A DNA stretch of 64,000 nucleotides from Rotaria macrura. Lineage: Eukaryota > Rotifera > Eurotatoria > Philodinida > Philodinidae. Positions 1 to 12,426 of the stretch are shown piece by piece (the first letter of the stretch is position 1; the number at the start of each line of letters is the position of its first letter). The DNA lies in NCBI GenBank assembly GCA_900239685.1, contig OENT01000750.1:1-64000 (forward strand). Reading direction: 5' to 3'. Made by a program: the position numbers and the translations under genes. The notes beneath the pieces were generated by a model, which was not told the origin of the DNA, did no database searches, and worked only from the letters and a program-made list of their open reading frames with translations.

Positions 1-2633
1 CCCCCCCCCCCCCCCCCTTGATGTTCCATGTATCTGCTATACCTCCCACATCTACTATATCTACCCCTCGGTATTTAATTGGGTTTCTGCAGAAACTCCA
101 ATAAAACATGACACCATTTGATATGAGTTGACTTTCAGGCAAACTAGTACTTCTGATTATCCAAGTTTTTTTAAAACTCTACAGATTGATAACGTATGAA
201 TTTCTCTCTCACAACTATCTATTTCTTCGTTTATGTTAACCGAATATTGAATAATAGATCAGGCTCAGAGAATATAGAAAAATGAATTGTTCTCAACAAT
301 ATCATATTGATTTATTCGTTTTCTAAAACAACATATGTGTGCATAGTAAAATATAACGATGATTCTTACTGAAATCAGAGGAGAAAACATTTACATCTAG
401 TGAGTGTTGAAGAATTTTGTTGTCTAACTAAACAATAGTTTAGTCAACTTCCATTCAATAAATCAAGCATAATTATTCACTCCTTTCTGTACTACCTTCA
501 CGATTTTTTTCTAAGAAGCTATCAATCCATTATGAAAGACGACATTTCATATTTAAAATCGTTAATTACCATGAAATACTAGAGATGTATTTATAGAAAA
601 ATTATTAGCACATCACAACCAGATCATGCGAGGTCGAATATTGCATTGAAGGGTCAGATCAAAGCCATATGTCAACATTCAATTTGGGAGATACTTGATC
701 TGAATAGCAGCTCTCATTTTTATCCATCATTTTCTTGGATTTTATAAGTACTTTATTGTTCTATTGTTACACACACACACATGTACATGCGTATATATTT
801 ATTTTCAACTACAAATCATGAGTGGTAGCATACAAATAAAGGAATTGATTCTTTTCAACGGAATCAAATTATTTATTGTGTCGGCTCTCTTCCAACTATC
901 ATGTTTAGATTGCATTCTGTATATTCAATCAGCTTTATTTTTCGAAAACTCCAAGGAACTAACTCAATGCAAAAGAAAATAAAAAGATTTTCTTTAGTAA
1001 ATCACATATGCTCACTGAATTTAACTTCTCTGTGTAAATCGTAACAATATTTTCATTCATATCGAAGTTAGTTTCCAAATCAATATATGCTATCACTGAC
1101 CACTTGGTTTACTCAGATCATTATGAATCATCAAGAGAATGCATTCAAAATTGCTTTTCTTTACACGAATAACCCCGTGCTGTTGATTTCAATACTGTAA
1201 TAAAAGACACCCAGATTATATGAATCGATAATTTTCATGCAAAAATGATAGAGATGGATTTCTTCTCATTAATATTTTTCTGTTTATTTTTATCAATCGA
1301 TTAGTCATCAAAATCTACATACATCATAGGTTGCCTAATAAATGCCAGAAAGAAAAAAACCATGGTAAGAACAGAATTGATCCGAACATGGAGAAAAAAA
1401 ACATGTCGATTAACAGGTACACTTATCGAAATGCTGAGGTCTCGATTGTGAAATGGTCGAGGGAGACGACATTCGGGATGTTTTTTTGAACCGAGCCTAA
1501 AATCAACTTTGATAATTAAAAAGCAGCATGAATGTAATTTTATTATTATGAATAGGATGTACAGGAGAAAAAATAAAATAAATTTGAAATACAGATAAGA
1601 GTTTATTATCATACGATACGCAGTACGCAACGCAAAATGATCATGTGGTTTTTTGGTATCAAAGTCGATGAAATGCTATTAAGAGTATTGAAACTAATAC
1701 AATGAACACGTCTGAATCGAACACTAACGATTTTGATGCATCGGAGCTGCTTATAATGACCTTACAATTCAATTCTGACTCATTCATTCGATCAATTTTT
1801 TGTGATTGACGGAAACAAATGCTATTCAGATGTGGACTGTATCGATGTAGCTATTCAAACAGGCTTTTATGAGTGTTCCAATATAGCATATGCGCGGTAG
1901 AACAGAAAAATGTTTTTCAACATACGAGTGCTTGTACGCATAAGAAAGACACGAACGATGCATATATACGAAAAATTCAAACGAATAATTTCTTAGTGTC
2001 TACCAACGAAAACTATATGAGACTAACTTCATCAAGTAGCTAACATTTGATAAAGAAAATAGGTGATTAAATAAGAAACTTCACAAATATTTCATCGAAA
2101 TCATATCATTTTTAAAGTTCGAACGTATTGCCGAACAGAAAAAAAGCCTAATATTATTTAACATATCGAATTTATGGGGTTGTTTTGATTGACATAGATC
2201 AAAATCAAATTGACATAATTCGACAAAAAAAAAGGAAGACTATCAGTGAGATACCATATTTTCACCATTGTATCAACGAACGCATTCATTTGAATATACA
2301 ATGTTTTAAAAAGAAAAATGATGACATGAGTAAATAAAAACAAAAATATATGTACTTTACTGTATCTGATCGCTGTCTAACATTATAGTATTCAATTGTC
2401 ATTATACGATTTGCGATAATTTCAGAAGTTCCACTATAGTGGAATTATGAAACTATGTAGTTTTAGTTTAGCTTAATGGTTTCTCTGTCAATAAACCATT
2501 TTAAATAGTATGGAACAAAATGATTTACGTCTGTATATTAAAAAACCGTAGTGTCAAAAAGGACGGCATGAGTGCAAAGTACAAGTTAAAAATTATCGAC
2601 GACATCTTATTACTTGCTGGAACAGACAAACAC
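1..2633. other. Intergenic region, no gene recognised
   Basis: The window opens with a run of 17 C. The rest is AT-rich sequence with short spurious open frames. A 109-codon minus-strand frame at 1301-1630 starts with a hydrophobic, low-complexity stretch, resembles nothing I know, and has no flanking exons. A short (CA)n run lies near 771-780. Confidence 0.6.
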
Positions 2634-3440
2634 ATGCTGCCAATAACGTGCACTCTTATTGCTGCTCTCTCAATTGTTGTCTTTGCTTATTTCTATGTCA
2701 AATTCGAAAAGCCTATGAATATTTCAAAGTTTTGAGTATACCTGGTCTTACACCAATACTTTATGTTGCTAATATGGCCGTATTTTTGGTCGGTTATTAC
2801 GAAGAGCATACACCCATTTTAGTTCTATTCAATCCTGATGTATTGCAGGACATTTTCATTAAATCATTTTCAAATTTTCATTCTCATCGTACACAAATGA
2901 TACCAATTGTACACCAATGCGCCTGTATTTTCATGAAAAGATGACGCGAGAACATAATGCAGGCGAACCATTTGATATCTATGCATATTTCAAACGATTT
3001 ATAAATATTCATTTCAAGCCTGAGACTGAAAATGAAGTACCGTCGTATGATACAGTATCAGAAATGAACTATTTAGATTGGTTTATCCGTGAAACTCTTC
3101 ACATGTATCCTATAGTACCAATAGGAATGAGTCGTCAAAGTACAGAAGAATTTCATATTAAAGATTTTGGTACGATTCCAGCCGATACATGTATTACTGT
3201 CGATATGTATCCTGAACATTTCGCTACAAAACAATATTCGTTGGCATGGGTTCCTTACAGAGCTGGTTTCACTTTAATGGAAATCAAAATTCTTCTAGTC
3301 TTCGTCTTCTCAAAACATTTGCAGTTGTTGATTGTGATGATGCTACTCATAAGCCATTAGAAAGGTCGAAAGGATATATTGCTACTGCACCATAGCAGAT
3401 GTTATTGTGCGTTTAAAGCATCGTTATGAACATTACCTAG
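2634..3440 (+). pseudogene. Cytochrome P450 pseudogene (CYP3-clan copy, tandem to the intact gene)
   Basis: This is a broken copy of the P450 at 3823-7152. It begins with a membrane-anchor-like peptide at 2634, shifts frame near 2730, and continues with matches to the B- to C-helix segment of the intact gene. It lacks most of the exon 1 centre and the I-helix. From 2917 to 3360 a frame stays open, joining the segment ending near YAYFKRF straight to the K-helix region. Two internal deletions are multiples of three: 54 nt, removing 18 residues around the DPDLWGP segment, and 24 nt, removing PRNCVGMR with the heme-ligating cysteine. A 2-nt insertion near 3300 then shifts the frame before the C-terminus. 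Loss of the heme ligand means it cannot encode an active P450. Some stretches are almost identical to the intact copy, so the duplication or a gene-conversion event is recent. Confidence 0.9.
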
Positions 3441-3822
3441 TTTTGACTGATAGACTTATACAATTAAGAAAATTTCGATTGAATAACTATAAACTATAGC
3501 TATTTGCATTTGAATAAATTTAAAATAAAATTCTATATTGCCCTAATGATATTATGATTTAAAAACTGATGACTATGGAAGTTATAACTATTAACCTTCC
3601 ATATTCACTTTTATCACAAGTCATAGTATGAGGTGCAAAACGTGCTAATTATTAGCATTGGTTGCTATCGATCCTCGATTGGGCGGGACGAAAAGAAAAA
3701 TATACAAACATTATTGATTAAAAACTAACTGGATCAAAAAAAAGCGCATAAAAGGCGTCGATGTTTGAGAAAAAATAGCGAAATAAGAAACGTATTTTTG
3801 CCCTACGCAAAGTAAAACAAAT
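3441..3822. other. Intergenic/5' region of the P450 gene
   Basis: AT-rich spacer between the P450 pseudogene and the intact P450. I see no coding sequence and no recognisable core promoter element. Confidence 0.5.
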
Positions 3823-6800
3823 ATGCTGCTGTTGACGATCACACTAGTTGCTATAATTCTCATCTTATTTGGGATTTATTTGTATCATATTCGATTAGTT
3901 TATGGATTTTTCACTAAACACAACATACCTGGTCCACAGCCGATACTATTCTTTGGAAATTTTACAGAGATTATGAAAAGTAGACGAACATCATTAACCG
4001 TAAGAAAGTGGACAGAAAAATATGGCCGTATTTTTGGTTATTTCGAAGGACATACACCCATTTTAGTTATATCCGATCCTGATGTGTTACAGGATATTTT
4101 CATAAAATCATTTTCAAATTTTCATTCTCGTCGTCCTTTACCGCTCGAAGTACGACATGGTAAAGAAGTACATATATTTAGTGCAACGGGTCTTCGATGG
4201 AAACGCCAGAGATCAGTCATTAATCCGACATTTTCATCAGTTAAACTCAAACAAATGACACTGAACATAAATCGAAGTCTTGATGTGCTCATGACAAAAA
4301 TGGCTGAGCACGATGGCAATGGTCAACCATTTGATATCTATGCATATTTCAAACGATTTACAATGGATACTATATGGTCATGTGCTTTTGGGGTTGATAC
4401 AGATATGCAAAACAATATCAATGATCCACATTTAATTTATTCTCAGCAACTTTTCGGAGACAAAGTAAATGTGCGATTGATGGCTCTTTTAGCATTGCTT
4501 ATTACTGAATTGAGTCAATTTTGGCAGAGAGTTCATGCAATAATAGGTTCGATTAGTTATTGGTGTCGTTATTATATTCCAATAACAAGATTGTTCATCG
4601 ATGAAAATCCGAAAACATGGATTATGAATCAAGCATACAAAATGATTGAAAGTCATGAACATATTGGTCGTACAAATCATACTGATCTCTTGAAACTAAT
4701 GTTGGAGTCAGTATCGGATGAAGAATTTATTCTAGTATGATCAATTTTTTTTTCTTTACAAGAGTTGAAACCTATCGTATTGATTCAAGCAGATTCATCA
4801 ATCTTTGAACGTTTCATATTTTTACTGAGTTGTTCTCTAGGCTATAGTCAAGAAACACTACGAAGACTATGCATGAGTCAATATTTTTCTATTGCTCTAT
4901 GTAGAAGGTATTCTTATTCATGCATTGAATATGTCGAGTTACGATCGGATGACTTCCCGCAGGATATTGATCAACTTGAATCAATACGTTTGCATACTTT
5001 TCTGTCTATCAACGTCTGTATACGTTTAAAAATATATAAATTTCTTCGAGAACGTCCGATCCATCTAAAAATAGTTCCTATTCGTGTATGGTCCTGCTCA
5101 CTTAGACAACATCGTACCTTCCTTCCTTCATTTTATGAGTTGCGTGAAAATTAGGAGAACAAATACATCTTAGCAATTGAAAAAGGTAGAAAATTTTTTA
5201 CATGTTCTTAAAATAGATTTTAATACACCCAAGTGAGAACTTTGATCAGAATGCTTTAACGAACTTTTGTAAAATTTCAATGTGCTTTTGAATCTAAATA
5301 TGCCAGGTGCATGGGCGTTTTTATACGCTTTCTAGGCACGAGGAAGGGAACAAGGTAATGATACAGTCATCAAATATTGTCATTTTTTCATACTTGTTAT
5401 TCGTGTGTTTATCACTATTTACGTTCTCTCTTTTTTTTCCTTGACATTATAACGTGTACTATGTCTAATTACATGTATATTTGATGTTAATAAATGTTCA
5501 TCTTTGTCGTAATAGCATCAGACTTTTTGTCTCCAAGAGTCTCATTCCCAATCCACTTATGTCCAATGTAATCTCATTCTATTTCTCCTTCGACATTTGC
5601 TGTCTTCGAATCTTATTTCCTGAGTTTTTAATACATTGACGAACCTTTGTCAATATCCAAGCAACATATCGCTTCATCTCGTCATTTACCTTGGTTATTA
5701 TTACGGCATATTCTTCATTACTGCGTTAATTCGCACTAACAACTAACAGAATGAATTATGAATCATAGGATACGTCGTTAGGGACGTTCAAAAAAAGTGA
5801 AACTGTTAAATCGCTTTTCTTTCAAATTTATCAAATTTTTAGACTAAAAACAAGAGTCATGACGAATCGATGTTCGAGCGCTTGTTAAATGAATTATTTT
5901 TCAGTCGTTATCGATCAATGTAGAGATCATGTTAAATTGATTTTCAATTTTATTAATGATCGAACTACAACACTAGTTTATTCGATACTATGAACATCAT
6001 TACTTTAAACACCCGAAATAGATACATATTTATCTTTCAAAATTTAATTTGATTTCCCAACAGATCAGAATGTGAATTAGAATAGTATTAAGTCAAAACT
6101 TTTTACTGATACTATTTGCCTTCAAATGTTAATGTCACTGATGTTTGACTAGTCTTGTTTTTTTCTGAAACGTATACATACATAAATAGAAATTTGTGAT
6201 ACAGGAAGAAAAAAAATTGTTTATAAATGAAAGTACATACCCTTCAATGTTTCTCTGATTTCACTACAAAACTATGAATTGCAAGAAACATCAATTCAAT
6301 CATTAGATAATGTGTGTAGTAAAAAGCCTATCTTCTCAAGCACGTACTATCATCATACATACTATTTGTTTTTTTAATTCTTTCAAAGGATGATCTGACC
6401 ATTGATTTGACAAGCGAAGAAAAAACGATCGAACCACGACTCGTTCGAAAACTTACAAAACATGAAATTGCATCGAACATATTTCTTTTCAGTGAGTTTT
6501 ATTTGCTGATTCGTTTCTTTGAATTTCTTTTCTAATTTGAGTGATTGCTGGTTATGAAACAACAAGTACAGCACTTGGGTACATCTCCTATGTTCTTGCC
6601 TCCCATCCAAACGAACAAGAAAAATTACAAGAAGACATCGATACTCATTTCAAGCCTGAGACTGAAAATGAAGTACCGTCGTATGATACAGTATCAGAAA
6701 TGAACTATTTAGATTGGTTTATTCGAGAAACTCTTCGCATGTATCCTATAGTACCAATAGGAATGAGTCGTCAAAGTACAGAAGAATTTCATATTAAAGA

Positions 6801-7152
6801 TTTTGGTACGATTCCAGCCGGTACATGTATTACTATCGATATGTATACTTTACATTTCGATCCTGATTTATGGGGGCCTGTTGATCCGAATACATTCTAT
6901 CCTGAGCGTTTCACTACGAAACGACATCCGTTAGCGTGGATTCCTTTCGGAGCTGGACCGAGGAATTGTGTTGGAATGCGTTTCGCTTTAATGGAAATCA
7001 AAATTCTTCTAGTTCGTCTTCTCAAAACATATTCAGTTGTTGATTGTGGTGATGCTACTCATAAACCATTCGATCGGTTGAGTGAAAGTTTTGTTATTGC
7101 GCCCAAAGAAGTCATCATTCGATTACAACGAAGGGAAGAACATCATATTTAG
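3823..7152 (+). CDS. Cytochrome P450, CYP3-clan monooxygenase
   Basis: A three-exon model (3823-4734, 6389-6491, 6542-7152) gives 541 aa and closes in frame. Residues 1-25 are a hydrophobic ER anchor, followed by the proline hinge (PGPQP). The C-helix WxxxR motif is present (WKRQR). The I-helix oxygen-activation motif AGYETT lies at the start of exon 3, its first codon split by a 50-bp intron. The K-helix ExxR is ETLR, the PERF motif is intact (YPERF), and the heme-binding loop is FGAGPRNCVG with its Cys ligand. These are the hallmarks of a microsomal heme monooxygenase. The K-helix to heme region is most like CYP3A-type enzymes of xenobiotic or steroid oxidation; the substrate cannot be inferred. 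It is slightly longer than the usual ~500 aa. Intron 1 is unusually large (1654 bp) and contains a separate open frame. The gene lies directly downstream of its own degraded copy. Confidence 0.93.
4765..5154 (+). other. Unrecognised 129-codon open frame inside P450 intron 1
   Basis: An uninterrupted frame lies inside the 1654-bp intron. The translation is rich in Leu, Arg and Ser and has no domain I can name. No splice sites link it to the P450, and the three-exon P450 model is complete without it. It may be a remnant of an inserted gene or chance. Confidence 0.25.
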
Positions 7153-9419
7153 TTGATGATTGAAACTTTTGAATTCAAAATTCTTTTATGGTACACAGAA
7201 AATCGATGTACGCACTAGTTTCTGTTATCAGTTTTTTTTTGTTTTGGCACAAAAGGAAAATCTACATCGTGTATTTATTGTTGTTGAACCTGTTCTTATA
7301 TTTTTTTTTTCGTCAGTGAACACAGAAAATATTTTTCTACTCAATATTGACGTAAACGAAAATTTTTAATAAAAAATGGATTGTTTACATAATCATTTAT
7401 TGATCGAAACTTGACATGTTATGCTTTGTGAAAGAAAGTAAATCCTATAATTATGTATTCATTCATGCATATTAAAAAAAAACAATTTTGTTTTCAAGGT
7501 AATATTTGTCATATGATCTTGACAAGCTGTACTCCATTCAGTTTTTTTCTATCATTTGACCATATACTGTGCATGAAGAAAAATAACTTATGAACAAGTA
7601 GAATTACAAATTTTTGCTTGTATTTCGTCTCGAGTGGTCATAGATTTCAATGATCATTAGTACTGTTCGATATCATTTAAATCCACTATAGAAAACAAAA
7701 TTTTCCTTTTTTTTCCTTGATCAAATCGTAGAGAACTATATGACGAACAACAAGTCGTAGTTGAACAATTCGATAGATTTATGCTTGTTGTAGAAATGTT
7801 TCGTATAAAAAATTAGTACGGAATAAAGTAACAACAGATTCAATTCTACTTCGAAACATTCTTAAAAACTACGCTCCTATTGGTGTACGATAGCGTTTCA
7901 TCAAATTAAAAAAAAAAGAAAAGCATGGTCTATGTAAAGAATACAACCATTGAATATTAGTCCGTTCTACAATAATCGACAAATGTCAAAATGATTGACG
8001 ATACACTAAATCGAAATTTTATTCGAGTACTGATCAAATGTTTTCACTGAACATTCAACCGAAACGATGATTATAATCACAGGTAGTATGAAATTATATC
8101 ATTCACTTGCATCGCTGCATGTACGTTGCAAGCAGGTTTTTTATAAAAAATTTCTATTCGTCGAAGTCAATGGTTTGCGACGCCCTTCATTATATGATAA
8201 ACAGTCAAGCGATGCATCTTGCAGAAAACACCCTCTACACAGTATGTCAAAAAGGTCAATTAACAAAACTGATATTCAATATGAAAATGTATTCTATGAG
8301 AACTTATTGATTGTTTATCTATTGCAGCTTTATCACATATTAATAAACTTCTCTGAATTTGCTAAAAATGAAGATTTATCTATGTTCTCTACCGTTTTCA
8401 CATCGATGTAGAATACTTTGTAAATCTAACGATAATATTCTAATCGACATGTTTTCTGTATCGTGCAAAAAAGGTTAATACATGTAATTACAGTTGAATT
8501 ATATGAAATATGTAAAACATAAATCTATTTCAAACTTATGAATTATGTTTGAAGAAGTTGAAGACCTTTTTGAATTCAAGTTTGTACAAAGTTTCAAATA
8601 TTGATTAATATCGTCAAAGATCAATCATGTTTGTTCTCCTCCTTGATAAATTTAACTATAGAATATTTTCTCATCGCTTTATGGCTTTCAACAATGTATG
8701 TGATCACTGATACTCTCTATGGCGATTCAACGGAGTAAAAGTAATTGAATCTATGTTTGGATGATTTCTCTGTCGATTTGCTTTAATAGACTAAAGATGA
8801 ACAGTAAAGTGTCTTGTTAATAACATTCGTATATATATATCTGTGACAGAAACAGCCAATATTTTCCTACAAATATTCCTAGTCACAAAAGAGTTTTTCG
8901 AATAGATAAAGACGTCATGCAAATATGTTAGGAAATGTTGAAGAAAAATGGTTTAGCGCTCCATTGAATCCAAACGAAAAAGCAAGAAAATTTATGACGA
9001 GGCATTCTTATCATACATATCAGACAAGAGACAAGTTTTTTCTTGCTTCGTCTGCTGATTAAATATCTCTAGGTGAAATCAAATAAAACATTAATTAATT
9101 TGAGCTAAAATAAGGATTCACAATGTTTTGATTGATTTTGTGACACTCTTTCAGTTAATACTGTCATCAATTGATCGTGTATGCATCACCAAAACTTATC
9201 ATACTCACACTATCGATGTGAGAAAAATTCAATTTTTTGAATATGTACATGCTAGATTGTGCGATGCATGAGAAATAACTTTTCCACTATGCCGATAATC
9301 ATAAGAACTTGAAATAAGTAATCTTCTACTGAAGACATATTTAAAAATACAAAACTAATAGAATGAGTAGTGCTCATATTTTCCAGTAGAGACTTATTTT
9401 TTACATAAAACAATTGTGA
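7153..9419. other. Intergenic region
   Basis: AT-rich spacer of about 2.3 kb between the P450 and the convergent B-box/SPRY gene. Overlapping short frames at 8067-8411 have no recognisable domain and no coding support. Confidence 0.5.
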
Positions 9420-10457
9420 TTAGGATATGCACTCGGTCGATAAAATTCGTATGCGAGTTTTTGGATCATATAAAACAACATGTAGTTGCCAAGGCAAAGC
9501 ACAACAATTGATGTCAACAGTTAGCTGATGTTTTGCGTTTGTACGTTCGTTAATCATTGATACTATGAAATTTTCACAATCAATCATAAAACTAATGATA
9601 TCGCCTTCCATCATTTCAATTGGATAATTTTCCATAGAAATACTAAGTCGTCCATTTGACCAGCTATCTTTATTGCTACTCCATCCATACAATAATTGAG
9701 TTTTGGATCCTGGCGTTTGAAGAGGTATCGATGCATTTGTAATACCCAAAAATAGCCATCTTTCCGAAAATTTTTCAATACATAGACGAACTTTATGAGC
9801 ACCTGACTCATACTGATTATTTCCACGAACATCTGCGTATCTATACGAATCACCATGAATAATAACACAATCGTTCTCTTGAATTTGAACTCGATTATCC
9901 GACACCTGTCCGAAGATTTCGTTTGTTCTTTTCTGTGCGACTTTCACACAGATATTCGGAATAAAAGAATTTTCATGAATTGGAATGATGGTTACTTTTG
10001 ATAACGAAATAATGTATTGTTTCAAATTTTCAAGTGTCTCCTTCCAATGATGAAGATCTGTCTCAAGAAAATTCTCATGTTCACGACATTCATTTATTTG
10101 TTTTGCCAACTGTTGTAATTTCTGCGAACATACATCGTTATCGATTTTTGTTATTTTCAATATTTGTTTTCGTAATACTTCTGCTCGTTGTTGAATTTTG
10201 AAGATTGAATCTGTTGCCCATTCGTTGACTTGTTCTATAAGTGTATGAGATATAGGATTTTTCGATTGTTGAATAAGTGAATCTGTCAGATCGTCATGTT
10301 CAGTAATGATTTTATCCATTGCATCTCTAAGAAGATTGCGATGATCAACAAAATGCTTTGAACAGAATGCTTTTAAACATCCATCACAAGTAGTAATTGC
10401 TGCCTGTTTGCAAGTCATATCTGTAGAACATGTTTTTTTAGATGAAGAAGACGCCAT
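9420..10457 (-). CDS. B-box-type zinc finger protein with C-terminal SPRY-like domain
   Basis: A single-exon gene of 345 aa; the ATG at 10457 follows an A-rich leader. Residues about 10-40 carry a Cys/His cluster (CSTDMTCKQ, then CDGC, CSKH and a later His) spaced like a divergent B-box zinc finger. Residues about 45-170 are charged and helical, probably coiled coil. Residues about 190-345 read as a SPRY/B30.2-like beta domain, with a GDSYRYADV segment, a WLFLGI segment and a YGWSSNKDSW segment. There is no RING, so it is a TRIM-like protein without its own E3 module. Such proteins usually act as protein-binding scaffolds; the partner is unknown. The family call is good, the SPRY call moderate. 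Confidence 0.75.
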   Translation of the reverse strand: MASSSSKKTCSTDMTCKQAAITTCDGCLKAFCSKHFVDHRNLLRDAMDKIITEHDDLTDSLIQQSKNPISHTLIEQVNEWATDSIFKIQQRAEVLRKQILKITKIDNDVCSQKLQQLAKQINECREHENFLETDLHHWKETLENLKQYIISLSKVTIIPIHENSFIPNICVKVAQKRTNEIFGQVSDNRVQIQENDCVIIHGDSYRYADVRGNNQYESGAHKVRLCIEKFSERWLFLGITNASIPLQTPGSKTQLLYGWSSNKDSWSNGRLSISMENYPIEMMEGDIISFMIDCENFIVSMINERTNAKHQLTVDINCCALPWQLHVVLYDPKTRIRILSTECIS

Positions 10458-12426
10458 TAAATATGCTTTCTATACAGTTCACAAAGAAAAAGATAATCAT
10501 AGAAACTGAAGCTATCGTTATTTACCAAAAAATTGAAAAAAAAAACGAACGAAATTCCTTTTGAGAGACAGTGTGTTATATTGCTTCATTTTATTTGAAC
10601 TCGATTCACTAAGAGTTATCCAAAGATTCTACGCATGTGACTGAAAGCATACTTTGATCTATGAACTCTCTGTCTAGATTCGACAATAAATATGTTATGA
10701 ATACTGCCATTGTAGTCTCTTTGATTTCACCATTGAATATTTTCTATTGTAAAGTAAAGTATGACACAAAAATAATCGAATGAGTCATTTTTATTATTTA
10801 TAGTCATGTGACTCGTGATTCTAATTAAATAGATAAGGCAATCAGAATAAAGTTTTGCCTATTGATTGAAGAAAATCTTATACAAAATAATATCTCTACA
10901 GATTATTCGTTTAAACAGTTCGAATTCAATGAGAAGAAATCACACGATTACCGGGTTAGCAATGAAAAAATCTCTCTGATAAAATGTTACTTGGAATATA
11001 TGCGCAAACTATCAATTAAGTTCGAGGAAAGATCTCGAAACAATAGTCTTCAATGTAATATTTTCACTATTAAAATACTATACGAAAATTTGACATCGAA
11101 TATATTTATTCAAATACTTATCAGAAATCGATTGAATTATGAGTAAGCTCAATTCATTTGCTATAAAAATGACTCAATTACTCTGTTTGCAAATTGTACT
11201 TACTAAGAAAATTCTATTGTGTAATATGGTTCAAATTAAAAGAAGAGCAAATAATAAATATGCAAATAAAGAAAAAACTAAGCACATGAAATCAGATATA
11301 GACAAATATTCATTTCAACATAACGACTACTATTACAGTTTTACTATCTATTGTAATTTATCAAGTAACCAAGTTACTAATAGTTGCTCGTCAAGTCACA
11401 ATATTTCTCATAGATATTCATGCTTAATTATTCATCAATGTAGAGGCATACGATTTATACTTCTAGGTTAAGATTCTCAACATACTATAGACGATTATTA
11501 ATTATTGACCATTGAAAATTCGAAATTAAAATACAGTCATAATATTCGTTATTTTGAGAAACGTATATCAATATTAGTCATGCCCGATCGATTCATATTG
11601 CAAGATGTCTTTTTGAAATCATTTTAACAGTATCATTTCTGTCTTAGTTTTTCACTGTACAATCGAAAATTAAACGATACACACATCTTTCGTCTACTGT
11701 TGGATTTCATCGTACTACATGAAACCGTGCTATTATGAAACTAATACTTTCATATATAAATCTTAGACCGATGACATTATTCATACAATCATACACAAGA
11801 TACATGTGAAAAATATCGCATAGGTCACCTGTTCCATACTTGTGTATACTATGCACGACCTAATACGCATACTATTCGATCGTGTGGCCTTGTAGTTGAA
11901 AAAAATCCGTGAAAATAATATCTAAGATTCATATCGTACTTATTTCAAAGGAATATTTATCGACTGATCAGAATAACGTGTCATATTTGTTTACATATGA
12001 AAAAGCGTCATGGGTTTTTCGATGATTATGAATGAATCTTTAATGAAAAATACGAAAGTTTATTCATGAAAATGCCAACGGATAGGTCACGAAAAATTGG
12101 ATAGACCCATCAGTTGATATGCAAAATCCGAGTTACACCTATTGAATCGATCTTGAGAAATGGATTACATTTATTAGAATTTGATCTGCTTTTTTTTATG
12201 CAGTTACATATATTATTTTGTGTGTATTCGCAAAAAAGTTGATTTTTATGTACAAAAATATAGGACAAAAGTGCTATCATTCATGAAACAAACAAACAAT
12301 CAATCATTATTTCTATGAAAAGCTTTACAAGAAGGAATTTGTATTTAAAATATGTCTAACTGGTGAATGTGCGTTACTAAAATCAAATCTCTTCAGTGTA
12401 CTCCTCAGATTAATGACGACTATTTA
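10458..12426. other. Intergenic region
   Basis: AT-rich. Two adjoining frames at 10862-11146 and 11139-11471 have compositionally biased (Asn/Lys/Ile) translations typical of chance frames in AT-rich DNA. No RNA gene seen. Confidence 0.5.

Noticed and set aside
1..17. Run of 17 C at the window start as a telomeric or structural signal
   Set aside because: A homopolymer alone, without telomere-type repeats next to it; it may be a sequencing or window-edge feature.
1301..1630. 109-codon minus-strand frame with a hydrophobic start
   Set aside because: Low-complexity Phe/Leu/Ile run typical of AT-rich chance frames; no splice partners and no domain.
8067..8411. Two overlapping plus-strand frames, one with a vague ankyrin-like CQKGQL phrase
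   Set aside because: The resemblance is a few residues only and does not continue into a second helix; not enough for a relic call.
10862..11471. Two adjoining plus-strand frames of 94 and 110 codons
   Set aside because: Composition follows base bias (Asn, Lys, Ile, Ser) and no family resemblance is visible.
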